From contig VHAT01000017.1 in NCBI GenBank assembly GCA_016872195.1, positions 1-43,614 on the forward strand: a stretch of DNA of 43,614 nt, given 5' to 3'. Made by a program: the position numbers and the translations under genes. This document shows, in pieces, positions 25,183 through 33,846 of the stretch. Position 1 is the stretch's first letter. Each line of letters starts with the position of its first letter. The notes below the pieces were generated by a model that was not told where the DNA came from, did no database searches, and saw only the letters and a program-made list of their open reading frames with translations. This stretch comes from Sphingomonadales bacterium. Its GTDB lineage: Bacteria; Bacteroidota; Bacteroidia; Chitinophagales; Chitinophagaceae.

Positions 25183-26091
25183 TTACCACTCGGCCAGCAG
25201 CGAGCCGGTGGCATCGATCTTAAGCTCGTACAAGGCACCGTGTTTCAAGGTCATATTTCGATCGGTATGACTTACCGGAAAATCAAAACAAACCGGATAA
25301 TCGTACTCGCTGATCCACGATTCGATAATTTCATAGGCGTTTTTGCCAAAGGGGCGATCGCTGTCTTTACATTCAGAGAATCCGCCCACGACCAACCCGG
25401 CTAATGAATCGAGCATACCACTTCGCTTTAACTGACACATCATGCGGTCTATATTGTAAAGCGGCTCCCCCACATCCTCAATAAAAAGAATTTTATGGCG
25501 CGTGTCCAGTGCCGAAGGAGAGCCAATAAGATGGGCCAGCAAGGCAAGATTACCTCCTACCAGTTCGCCTTTTACTCTTCCCATTCGATTAAAGGTATGC
25601 TCAGGACCACTGCAGGCAGAACTAACCCCTTGCAAGGTCTCCCGAAGCGATTGTACATACTCTTGCTGCCATTTCCCATCATTGAAAGCGGCCGCCATAG
25701 GGGCGTGTAAAGTGCAAATGCCAAAGTGGCGATAAATGTGCGCATGCAATATGGTAATGTCAGAAAATCCAATGATCCATTTAGGAAATTCAGCAAAGAC
25801 AGTAAAATCAAGTTGTTCGATAATTCTTCCGGTACCATAGCCCCCTCGCGCACAGAGGATGGCCCGAACCGATTTATCGTTGAGCATGCGCTGCAGATCG
25901 GTAAGACGCTCCTGATCGGTACCGGAAAAATAAGTAGTCGAATTTCCACCGACTGTCGATCCGACCATTACACGGTAGCCCCACCCTTCCAAGACCCTTA
26001 TGCAGGTCTGTACCTTTTCGGCTGGCATATAGCCCGCAGGACAAACCAGGGCAATGGTATCACCGGCTTGCAAATAAGGAGGTTGCTTCAT
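25183..26091 (-). CDS. LD-carboxypeptidase (peptidase family S66)
   Basis: This enzyme trims the terminal D-Ala from muropeptide tetrapeptides, in peptidoglycan recycling. The 302-residue protein has the S66 blocks: AGDTIALVCPAG at the N-terminus, ILCARGGYGTGR, the nucleophile Ser in IIGFSD near residue 109, Glu in FIEDVGEPLYNIDRM near 204 and His in VSHTDRNMTL near 274. Together these form the Ser-Glu-His triad of the LdcA family. No signal peptide is visible, so it acts in the cytoplasm. It is divergent from metG and stands alone. Confidence 0.92.
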   Translation of the reverse strand: MKQPPYLQAGDTIALVCPAGYMPAEKVQTCIRVLEGWGYRVMVGSTVGGNSTTYFSGTDQERLTDLQRMLNDKSVRAILCARGGYGTGRIIEQLDFTVFAEFPKWIIGFSDITILHAHIYRHFGICTLHAPMAAAFNDGKWQQEYVQSLRETLQGVSSACSGPEHTFNRMGRVKGELVGGNLALLAHLIGSPSALDTRHKILFIEDVGEPLYNIDRMMCQLKRSGMLDSLAGLVVGGFSECKDSDRPFGKNAYEIIESWISEYDYPVCFDFPVSHTDRNMTLKHGALYELKIDATGSLLAEW

Positions 26092-26134
26092 AATGGAGTA
26101 GAAAGAAAGAATAAAGGTAATAAGCCTAAGGCAT

Positions 26135-26165
26135 TTTGGGACCAGCGGCGATTACGGTATTTTTG
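26135..26165 (+). promoter_or_regulatory. promoter of metG
   Basis: TTTG (26135-26138) and TATTTTTG (26158-26165) are separated by exactly 19 bases, a full match to the Bacteroidota housekeeping promoter TTTG-N19-TAnnTTTG. Only eight bases separate the -7 element from the ATG at 26174, so the leader should be very short or absent. Confidence 0.75.
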
Positions 26166-26173
26166 CTCCCATT

Positions 26174-28348
26174 ATGGCTGCCCCAAAAAGATACCTGGTA
26201 ACATCTGCCCTACCCTACGCAAATGGATTAAAACATGTGGGGCATTTAGCGGGTGCCTATATTCCCGCCGATATTTATGTGCGTTACCTTAGAGCACAAC
26301 AGCGCGACGTGGTGTTTGTGTGCGGAAGCGACGAGCATGGAACGGCCATTCCCATTCAGGCCAAAAAAGAAGGCACCACAGCACAAGCGATCATTGACAA
26401 GTATCATGTGGCCTTGAAAGAAGACTTTGAGAAGCTCTCGATCAGTTTCGATATCTATCATCGCACTAGTGCCCCCATTCACCACCAAACGGCAGCCGCT
26501 TTTTTTGATACCCTGGAACAACAGGGAGCCCTGGAGACCAAAGAGACCGAGCAATTCTTTGACGAAGAGGCCAACAGCTTTTTAGCTGACCGCTACATCA
26601 AAGGGATCTGTCCGGCCTGTGGCAGTGACCGGGCTGTGGGCGATCAGTGTGAAAGTTGCGGACGAGCCCTGAGCCCCGAAGAGCTGATCAATCCAGTCAG
26701 CACCCTGAGTGGTAAACCACCGATCAAGAAAAAGACAACGCACTGGTATTTACCCCTCGACCGACACGAAACCTTTTTGAAACAATGGATCTTGCAAGAC
26801 CATCAAAAAGACTGGCGCCCCACCGTAGTAGGACAATGCAAAGGATGGATAGAGGGCGGACTACAACCCCGTGCGGTTACCCGCGACCTTGACTGGGGCG
26901 TGTCCTTGCCCCCTCGGATAAAGGGAGCTGATGGTAAGGTGTTGTATGTATGGTTCGATGCCCCTATCGGATATATTAGTGCTACCAAACAATGGGCCCT
27001 CGATAAGGGCAAGGACTGGGCACCTTACTGGCAAGATAAAGAGACCAAACTGGTACATTTTATTGGAAAGGATAATATTGTTTTTCACTGCATCATTTTT
27101 CCGGTGATGCTGAAACTTCACGGGTATATCTTACCAGAGAACGTGCCCGCCAATGAGTTCTTGAACTTGGAAGGAGATAAAATGAGCACCAGCCGGAATT
27201 GGAAGCTCGATATGCGAGACTATATCCGCGATTTCGTAGAGGCTCCAAACGGTGGTGAACAATGCGTAGATATGCTGCGCTATTATCTTACACAAATAGC
27301 TCCCGAGACCAAAGACAGTGAATTTACCTGGAAAGGATTTCAAGAGGCGGTCAACTCCGAACTAGTCGCCATCTTTGGCAACTTTGTAAATCGTACTTGG
27401 GTACTGATGCATAAACTATGTGCCGGAAAAGTGCCTCCTATTCATTCGCAACACTTGGATGCAGTTGACGAAGAATTGCGTAAGACCATAGAACAAGCGC
27501 CCGCTACCATTGAAGCCCTGCTCGAGCAGTATAAATTCAGAGAAGCCCTTTTTGAGATCATCGATCTGTCGAGAAAAGGAAATCAGTACATGCAGAAAAA
27601 AGAGCCCTGGGTACTGGCCAAACAGCTAGAGCAAGATCCCTCTGCACAGGCAAGGATCGACAATTGCATTCATCTTTGTTTACAATTGACAGCCAATTTG
27701 TCGATCCTCATCAACCCCTTTATGCCGCACACGGCTCGCACGCTTCTCTATCAAATGAAAGTTGTCGAAAAGATGTTGCAGTGGGAAAATGCCGGAAAGA
27801 TCGACCTATTGAAGATTGGTTACTCCCTGCGAGCCCCGCAATTACTCTTCAGAAAAATAGAGGATAGCGAAATATCGACACAAGTTGAAAAACTAAAGCA
27901 AAACGCCATGTCTACTTCTTCCTCCGGAGCAGCGTCCGCTTCTGGTACGAATGCGGCTGTTCAATCATCTGCTTCTGCCGAAACCGTTTTACAAGAGAAA
28001 GCCCCTGCTGCGCCGGCCAAGGCTATCATTCAATACGAAGACTTTGCCAAGCTATCCCTAAAGACCGGCATCATTCGTGCGGCGCAAAAAGTAGAAAAAG
28101 CCGACAAACTACTTTGCCTGCAAGTAGATTTGGGACAAGAGGTCCGCACTATTGTGAGTGGAATTGCCCTGCAGTATGCTCCGGAAACACTGATCGGTAA
28201 ACAAGTGACCGTGGTAACGAATCTGGCCCCTCGAAAAATGAAAGGGATCGAGAGCAACGGTATGATCTTGATGGCGGAGGATGCTTCCGGAAAATTACAT
28301 TTTATTCAATCCGAAGATTCCATCGATCCAGGCGCGAACGTTAGCTGA
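26174..28348 (+). CDS. metG: methionyl-tRNA synthetase
   Basis: MetG charges tRNA-Met. The 724-residue protein has the HIGH-like site HVGH at residues 21-24, a four-cysteine zinc site CPAC...CESC at about 146-163, the KMSTS loop near residue 335, the anticodon-binding domain, and a C-terminal tRNA-binding OB domain (about 620-724, YEDFAKLSLKTGIIRAAQKVEKADKLL). Between the last two lies a Ser/Ala-rich linker of about 45 residues. The ATG at 26174 is supported by a strong promoter just upstream. Confidence 0.97.
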   Translation: MAAPKRYLVTSALPYANGLKHVGHLAGAYIPADIYVRYLRAQQRDVVFVCGSDEHGTAIPIQAKKEGTTAQAIIDKYHVALKEDFEKLSISFDIYHRTSAPIHHQTAAAFFDTLEQQGALETKETEQFFDEEANSFLADRYIKGICPACGSDRAVGDQCESCGRALSPEELINPVSTLSGKPPIKKKTTHWYLPLDRHETFLKQWILQDHQKDWRPTVVGQCKGWIEGGLQPRAVTRDLDWGVSLPPRIKGADGKVLYVWFDAPIGYISATKQWALDKGKDWAPYWQDKETKLVHFIGKDNIVFHCIIFPVMLKLHGYILPENVPANEFLNLEGDKMSTSRNWKLDMRDYIRDFVEAPNGGEQCVDMLRYYLTQIAPETKDSEFTWKGFQEAVNSELVAIFGNFVNRTWVLMHKLCAGKVPPIHSQHLDAVDEELRKTIEQAPATIEALLEQYKFREALFEIIDLSRKGNQYMQKKEPWVLAKQLEQDPSAQARIDNCIHLCLQLTANLSILINPFMPHTARTLLYQMKVVEKMLQWENAGKIDLLKIGYSLRAPQLLFRKIEDSEISTQVEKLKQNAMSTSSSGAASASGTNAAVQSSASAETVLQEKAPAAPAKAIIQYEDFAKLSLKTGIIRAAQKVEKADKLLCLQVDLGQEVRTIVSGIALQYAPETLIGKQVTVVTNLAPRKMKGIESNGMILMAEDASGKLHFIQSEDSIDPGANVS

Positions 28349-28394
28349 GTTTTTTCGTTTCGAATTTTAAATCCAGTAATTTAGTAGCAGTAAA

Positions 28395-28410
28395 TTAGTT
28401 GCATAACTAA
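28395..28410. promoter_or_regulatory. palindromic operator-like site before beta-oxidation gene
   Basis: TTAGTT and AACTAA flank GCAT, a perfect six-base-arm inverted repeat ending ten bases before the ATG at 28420. Its size suits a dimeric repressor of the MarR or TetR type, which often control fatty-acid breakdown genes. No such regulator gene lies in the window. Confidence 0.45.
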
Positions 28411-28419
28411 CTATTTTTT

Positions 28420-30798
28420 ATGAACCGAACCATTCGCAAGGTAGCTGTGCTGGGCAGCGGTGTAATGGGCTCTCGCATTGCCTGTCACTTTGCAGGCGTG
28501 GGGCTCGATGTATTGTTGTTGGATATTGTACCGGCTGGCGTTACCACTGCCGATGGAAAGGCCGCCCGCAACCGGATCGTCAACGAAGCCTTACAGTCAA
28601 GCGTAAAGAGTAATCCCGCTCCTCTCTATGAGAAGGAGATGATCAACCGAATTCGTACGGGCAATTTCGATGATAATCTCAACGAAATTGCAAGCTGCGA
28701 TTGGATCATCGAAGTCGTAGTCGAAAGACTTGACATCAAACAACAATTATTTGAGAAGGTAGAAAAATATAGAAAGCCCGGTACGATCATTAGCTCCAAT
28801 ACCTCGGGTATACCCATCTCGATGATGACGACCGGCAGGAGTGACGATTTTCGAAAGCATTTTTGCGGCACGCATTTTTTTAATCCTCCTCGCTACCTTA
28901 AACTACTGGAGATTATTCCCACGCCCGATACCGATCCGGCTCTTGTGGACTTTCTAATGCACTATGGCGACCTGCACTTAGGTAAAACCACCGTCAAGTG
29001 CAAGGACACACCCGCCTTTATTGCCAATCGCATTGGGGTCTTCGCGATCATGGCCATCATACACTTAAAGCAACAACTACAGTTGAGTGTCGATGAGATC
29101 GATGCCCTTACCGGCCCCATTATCGGAAGACCAAAATCAGCCACCTTTCGCACGGCCGATGTAGTAGGCATCGACACCATGGTCAAAGTGGCCTCTGGAG
29201 TGGCTGCTAATTGTCCGCATGACGAAGCGAAGGTCCTTTTTGCCATTCCGGATTGGCTGCAAAAAATGGTCGACAATAATTGGCTGGGCGATAAAACCGG
29301 GCAAGGATTTTTTAAGAAAACAAAAAATGAAGCGGGCAAAAAAGAGATCTTGACGCTCGATCTGGAAAGTCTTACTTATCTACCCCGCAAAAAAGCATCG
29401 TTTGCCACACTGGAAGTGGCTAAATCCATAGAGGACCTGGCGACCCGCTTGATCGCATTGCTCAAGGGAAAAGACAAGGCCGGCGAATTCTATCGCTTGC
29501 TGCACTACCATATCTTCTCATATATATCACACCGCATCCCAGAGATCAGCGACGAGTTATACAGAGTAGATGATGCCATGATGGCCGGATTTGGGTGGGA
29601 GTTGGGTGCCTTTGAGACCTGGGATATTCTGGGAGTTGCCAACATGGTTGGCGACATGGACAAGGCCGGCATACCTGCGGCAGCCTGGGTCAAAGACATG
29701 ATCGCAAAAGGTCAAACGAAATTCTATAAAACAGAAAAAGGTATTCGCAGTTGTTATGAGCCCGCCAGCGGAACCTATAAACCGCTTCCAGGGGGTGCCG
29801 ACTTTTTGGTGATGAGCCACCAAAAAGAAAAAACAGTTTGGAAAAATAGTTCTTGTACACTGTACGATCTAGGCGATGATGTGTTGGGTCTTCAGTGGCA
29901 AACTAAAATGGGAAGTATTGGAGGAGATGTACTTAGTGGTATTCAAACAGCCATTGAAAAAGCAGAACAATCCTATCGAGGACTGGTTATTGCCAATGAG
30001 GGAGCCAACTTCTCTGCCGGTGCCAATGTCGGCATGATCTTTATGATGGCCATTGAACAAGAATACGACGAACTAGACCTCGCCATTCGATTATTTCAAC
30101 AAACGACCATGCGTGCCCGCTATTCTTCTATACCCGTTGTGGTGGCACCACATGGATTGACCTTGGGCGGTAGTTGTGAGCTTACCTTACATGCCGATAA
30201 ATGCTGCCCTGCCGCTGAAACCTATACAGGACTGGTCGAATTAGGCGTTGGATTGATACCGGGTGGAGGGGGCACTAAAGAATTTGCACTACGTGCCGCC
30301 GATGAGATGCATCTGGACGAACCCGACACCAACACCCTAAAGCATCGCTTTATGTCCATTGCTACAGCCAAGGTAGCCACTTCGGCCGCCGAAGCCTTTA
30401 CAATGGGTATTTATCGCAAGGGAATCGATGAGATCGTTTATAACAGTAATCGTCGTATTGCCACAGCGAAAAGAGCTGTGCTGGCCTTACAAGAATCGGG
30501 ATACAACCGACCCATAGAGCGAAAAGATATCAACGTACTAGGACGTGCCGGCTTGGGTGTATTATACGCTGGAATTCATGCCATGCAAACGGCTGGTTAT
30601 GCCAGCGCACACGATGCCCTTATCGCCAAAAAACTGGCCTATGTAATGTGTGGCGGTGATTTGAGTGAGCGAACACCCGTTTCGGAGCAGTACCTGCTCG
30701 ACTTGGAACGAGAAGCGTTTTTGTCACTTTGCGGAGAGAAAAAGTCTTTGGAAAGAATTCAAAGTGTGCTTACATCGGGCAAGCCCATTCGTAACTAA
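28420..30798 (+). CDS. 3-hydroxyacyl-CoA dehydrogenase / enoyl-CoA hydratase (FadN-type)
   Basis: A bifunctional beta-oxidation enzyme of 792 residues. The NAD-binding dehydrogenase part comes first ([17 protein letters not shown] at about residues 8-24, then SNTSGIPIS and [18 protein letters not shown]), followed by the crotonase-like hydratase part in the last third ([39 protein letters not shown]). This domain order is that of FadN and the reverse of E. coli FadB. A FadN-type gene is usually followed by a thiolase and an acyl-CoA dehydrogenase, but here the next gene is convergent and unrelated. A palindrome lies just before the ATG. Confidence 0.93.
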   Translation: MNRTIRKVAVLGSGVMGSRIACHFAGVGLDVLLLDIVPAGVTTADGKAARNRIVNEALQSSVKSNPAPLYEKEMINRIRTGNFDDNLNEIASCDWIIEVVVERLDIKQQLFEKVEKYRKPGTIISSNTSGIPISMMTTGRSDDFRKHFCGTHFFNPPRYLKLLEIIPTPDTDPALVDFLMHYGDLHLGKTTVKCKDTPAFIANRIGVFAIMAIIHLKQQLQLSVDEIDALTGPIIGRPKSATFRTADVVGIDTMVKVASGVAANCPHDEAKVLFAIPDWLQKMVDNNWLGDKTGQGFFKKTKNEAGKKEILTLDLESLTYLPRKKASFATLEVAKSIEDLATRLIALLKGKDKAGEFYRLLHYHIFSYISHRIPEISDELYRVDDAMMAGFGWELGAFETWDILGVANMVGDMDKAGIPAAAWVKDMIAKGQTKFYKTEKGIRSCYEPASGTYKPLPGGADFLVMSHQKEKTVWKNSSCTLYDLGDDVLGLQWQTKMGSIGGDVLSGIQTAIEKAEQSYRGLVIANEGANFSAGANVGMIFMMAIEQEYDELDLAIRLFQQTTMRARYSSIPVVVAPHGLTLGGSCELTLHADKCCPAAETYTGLVELGVGLIPGGGGTKEFALRAADEMHLDEPDTNTLKHRFMSIATAKVATSAAEAFTMGIYRKGIDEIVYNSNRRIATAKRAVLALQESGYNRPIERKDINVLGRAGLGVLYAGIHAMQTAGYASAHDALIAKKLAYVMCGGDLSERTPVSEQYLLDLEREAFLSLCGEKKSLERIQSVLTSGKPIRN

Positions 30799-31730
30799 GA
30801 AACCGGAAGTGCCTTTCCGATAGTGGGATACTGAAATTGAAATCCGCTATGTAAGATCTTAGCGGCACTGACCGTAGCGCTTTTTAATACTTCGATGCTC
30901 ATTTCACCCAATATTATCTTTAATAGCAGCGAGGGTACTGGAATTGGGATATAGAAACGATCTCGTTGCCTGGCTAAGCTCATCATCAACTCGCGCTGCG
31001 ACACAGGATGGGGAGATACTGCATTAAAGACACCCCGCAGCGCTGCTTGCTCCATAGAAAACAGGATCATGGCTACCAGGTCTTCGATCTGAATCCAACT
31101 GATGATCTGATGCCCGGATCCTAAGACAGGAGCAACACCAAACCGAAGAGGCTTTTCAAATTCAGGAAGCGCCCCGCCCTTTCGACTTAGAACGATCCCA
31201 ATGCGCAGCACCACTCGCCGAATAGCAAGGGCCTCGATGGGCTTTGTACTGTCCTCCCATTTCTGGCAGGTAATCCCTAAAAAAGAAGGGTCGCAAGGAT
31301 CCTCTTCTGTAAACGGTTTCAGATTTTTTTCAGAATCGGGCCCATACCAACCAATGGCAGAAGCACTGACAAAGGAAACGGGACGATGCGTACTCTTTTG
31401 CAAGACACGTACCAATAATTGCCCCGACTGTTCTCGACTATCCGCGATCTCTTTTTTACGAGCAGATGTCCACCGTTTCTCGGCCACGTTCGCACCGGCA
31501 AGATGCACTATATGATCGGCCTTAGCGACCCACTCGGGATCAAGAATACCTTTTTCAGGATCCCAATAACCATACGTTATGGATGGATGAGAAGCAAAAG
31601 GCAAGGAATTAGCCTGGGGGTTTCGCGTCAGCAAAATGACCTTATACCCTTTTTGCAAAAGAGCTTGAACCAAGGCGGTGCCTACCAGGCCGGTGCCTCC
31701 TGTAATCAATACTGTTTGTCCACTGCTCAT
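30795..31730 (-). CDS. NAD(P)-dependent epimerase, TIGR01777 family
   Basis: A 311-residue extended short-chain dehydrogenase-like protein. The nucleotide-binding motif is [12 protein letters not shown] at about residues 9-20; [13 protein letters not shown] and SASAIGWYG follow, both typical of the TIGR01777 (YfcH/SulA-like) group. The C-terminal DUF1731-like part contains the block [17 protein letters not shown]. Substrate unknown. It follows ftsZ by 38 bases on the same strand and could be read as the last gene of the division cluster. It overlaps the convergent beta-oxidation gene by four bases. Confidence 0.88.
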   Translation of the reverse strand: MSSGQTVLITGGTGLVGTALVQALLQKGYKVILLTRNPQANSLPFASHPSITYGYWDPEKGILDPEWVAKADHIVHLAGANVAEKRWTSARKKEIADSREQSGQLLVRVLQKSTHRPVSFVSASAIGWYGPDSEKNLKPFTEEDPCDPSFLGITCQKWEDSTKPIEALAIRRVVLRIGIVLSRKGGALPEFEKPLRFGVAPVLGSGHQIISWIQIEDLVAMILFSMEQAALRGVFNAVSPHPVSQRELMMSLARQRDRFYIPIPVPSLLLKIILGEMSIEVLKSATVSAAKILHSGFQFQYPTIGKALPVS

Positions 31731-31768
31731 ACTATCAGATAAGCCGTTGTGAACAGATCATAAAATAA

Positions 31769-33796
31769 TCAATCTGGCTTTTTGCCATCGAGAAAAGTAT
31801 TTAACGAACTAATAGGTCCTTGCTTGGAAGGGTCCTCCTTTACTTCGAAGCTACTATAGAAGTTTTCGATCTGAGAACTACTGCTATATAACTCCATGTT
31901 ACGACGAACATACGCTGGGATTGTTTCGAACTCATTATTTGGATCGGCCGTGTTGACATTATAACTAAGGTTGCGCAGCTTTTGCAAACGCTCCGCAGCG
32001 CGACGCTGTTGCTCTACGATATCCTCAACCATGTTATCCTCTTCCTTGATCGCAGAAGAAGCAGAATGAATTTCATACAGCAGCGGCGTAGTGATTGTCA
32101 AGGGCTCGTCCCTTTCCACCAGTTGCATTTGCATCTCCTCGGGCTCCGTCGATACGGTAGCAGCTACCGGAACCACTTCAACAACGGGCATAACGGAGTC
32201 TACCGGATCTGATATAACTTCTGCCGATGGCATTACAGGATCGGTAGTAACCAGTACAGGGGTGGTGACGATTGATGCAGGAGTAGTTGGCACCGGAGTC
32301 GGTGGCTCTGCATAAATATTGGTAGGCCTTGTAAGATAGCCTCCGGCAGCCGCCGGAGAACTAACCGGGACTGCTGCAGCAAGATAACTAGCATCGGTTT
32401 CGAGAATAACGGCAGCACTACTACTTGCAGTGCTTGTCTCGCTTGCAGTGCTTGTCTGGGTTGCAGACGAAGAAGAGGGGGAAGGAGAAGAGAGAGGATC
32501 TGCCAATGATAATCGAATAATAGGTTCTTCCGTTGGTTGCAAATTGATAGCCGAAGTCGGATCGGGCTCGGTTAATTCGACCAAACGAGGCATTAACTCC
32601 GATGTTGAGGGCAGTGAGGACGAAGCCGGTGACACTACTTCGGTGGAGACGGGCGGTGCGGAAGAAGATACGATTTGCGGTGCGGAAGAGGAGACGGGTG
32701 CTGCGGAAGAAGATGCGACTGGTGGTTGGATAGCGGTGGCAGCCGGTGTATCCGGCTGTTGTCCCAAGACCATAACGATCTTCTCTTCTTCGGGAAGTCC
32801 TTTTTTTGTTGGGGTGGTACTGATCGTATCCTTGTGCTCGAAACCCGTTGCGATCAAAGTGATGCCGAGTTTATCGCCCAGCAGATCATCATATCCCATG
32901 CCGAGGATCACATCGGTATTCTCACCGGCTTTGGTAAGCAGATAGTCCTGGATTACTTCTACTTCGTCCATAGTAAATTCAGATTCTCCCCGAGCAGAGT
33001 TGATATTGATAAGGATCCACTTGGCTCCCTTGATCTCATTGTCATTGAGTAGGGGCGAATTCAAGGCTTCTTCGATGGCCAACTGAGCGCGATGCGTACC
33101 CGCCACTTCGGCATGCCCTAAGATGGCACGACCTCCATTTCGCATCACGGTACAAACATCGGCAAAGTCAACATTGATCTGCCCGGTGCTGTTGATAACA
33201 TCGGTAATACAACGAGCGGCGGTAGCCAATACATTATCCGCTTTTTCGAAGGCCTCGCGCATCTTTAAATTACCGAACTGATGACGCAATTTATCATTAC
33301 TAATGACCAGCAAGGTATCAACATGCTGGCGCAGCTGACGGATGCCCTCTTCAGCTTGTTGTAACCGTTTCTTTCCCTCATAGGCAAATGGTGTGGTCAC
33401 GATACCGACGGTCAGGATACCCAGGTCTTTGCAGATCTTGGCAATGATGGGCGCTCCTCCCGTACCCGTTCCTCCTCCCATACCGGCCGTAATAAAAGCC
33501 ATCTTGGTATTGACTTCGAGTATCTTTCTGATCTCTTCGAGCGACTCTTCGGTAGCCAGTCTGCCAATATCGGGATTAGCACCGGCGCCAAGCCCCTGCG
33601 TCAGATGGGGCCCCAATTGTACTCGATTCGGAATTCCACTGGCAGCAAGCGCCTGCGCATCTGTGTTACAGATGACAAAATTGACGCCTTCGATTTGTTG
33701 ATTGAACATGTAATTGACAGCGTTGCTTCCGCCTCCTCCTACTCCTATTACTTTGAGGATGGAAGACTTCTCGGTGGGCAAATCAAAATGGATCAT
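31769..33796 (-). CDS. ftsZ: cell division protein FtsZ with very long C-terminal linker
   Basis: FtsZ is the tubulin-like GTPase that forms the division ring. The GTPase core (about residues 1-330) is complete: GVGGGGSNAVNYM, GMGGGTGTGGAP and the T7-loop NVDFADVCTVM. It is followed by about 265 residues of Ser/Ala/Pro/Thr-rich linker with short SSSAP-like repeats. The conserved C-terminal peptide is recognisable as FETIPAYVRRNMEL, starting near residue 624, but 43 residues follow it. At 675 residues the protein is far longer than the usual 350-400 and long even for Bacteroidota. It follows ftsA by 50 bases. Confidence 0.97.
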   Translation of the reverse strand: MIHFDLPTEKSSILKVIGVGGGGSNAVNYMFNQQIEGVNFVICNTDAQALAASGIPNRVQLGPHLTQGLGAGANPDIGRLATEESLEEIRKILEVNTKMAFITAGMGGGTGTGGAPIIAKICKDLGILTVGIVTTPFAYEGKKRLQQAEEGIRQLRQHVDTLLVISNDKLRHQFGNLKMREAFEKADNVLATAARCITDVINSTGQINVDFADVCTVMRNGGRAILGHAEVAGTHRAQLAIEEALNSPLLNDNEIKGAKWILININSARGESEFTMDEVEVIQDYLLTKAGENTDVILGMGYDDLLGDKLGITLIATGFEHKDTISTTPTKKGLPEEEKIVMVLGQQPDTPAATAIQPPVASSSAAPVSSSAPQIVSSSAPPVSTEVVSPASSSLPSTSELMPRLVELTEPDPTSAINLQPTEEPIIRLSLADPLSSPSPSSSSATQTSTASETSTASSSAAVILETDASYLAAAVPVSSPAAAGGYLTRPTNIYAEPPTPVPTTPASIVTTPVLVTTDPVMPSAEVISDPVDSVMPVVEVVPVAATVSTEPEEMQMQLVERDEPLTITTPLLYEIHSASSAIKEEDNMVEDIVEQQRRAAERLQKLRNLSYNVNTADPNNEFETIPAYVRRNMELYSSSSQIENFYSSFEVKEDPSKQGPISSLNTFLDGKKPD
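32424..32457. repeat. two copies of an 18-bp unit in the FtsZ linker
   Basis: CTTGCAGTGCTTGTCT occurs at 32424-32439 and again at 32442-32457, a period of 18 bases. On the minus strand it encodes repeated TSTAS blocks. It shows that the linker can grow in frame by six residues at a time. Confidence 0.85.
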
Positions 33797-33846
33797 GAGC
33801 GTTTTGTTTTGGAAGGGTTGCGAATGGGTTAGTTGGTTTGTCTTAG

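Noticed and set aside
32430-32945. 171-codon plus-strand frame opposite ftsZ
   Set aside because: It is the mirror of the Ser-rich FtsZ linker and yields Gly/Glu/Ser-rich nonsense; no start context or domain.
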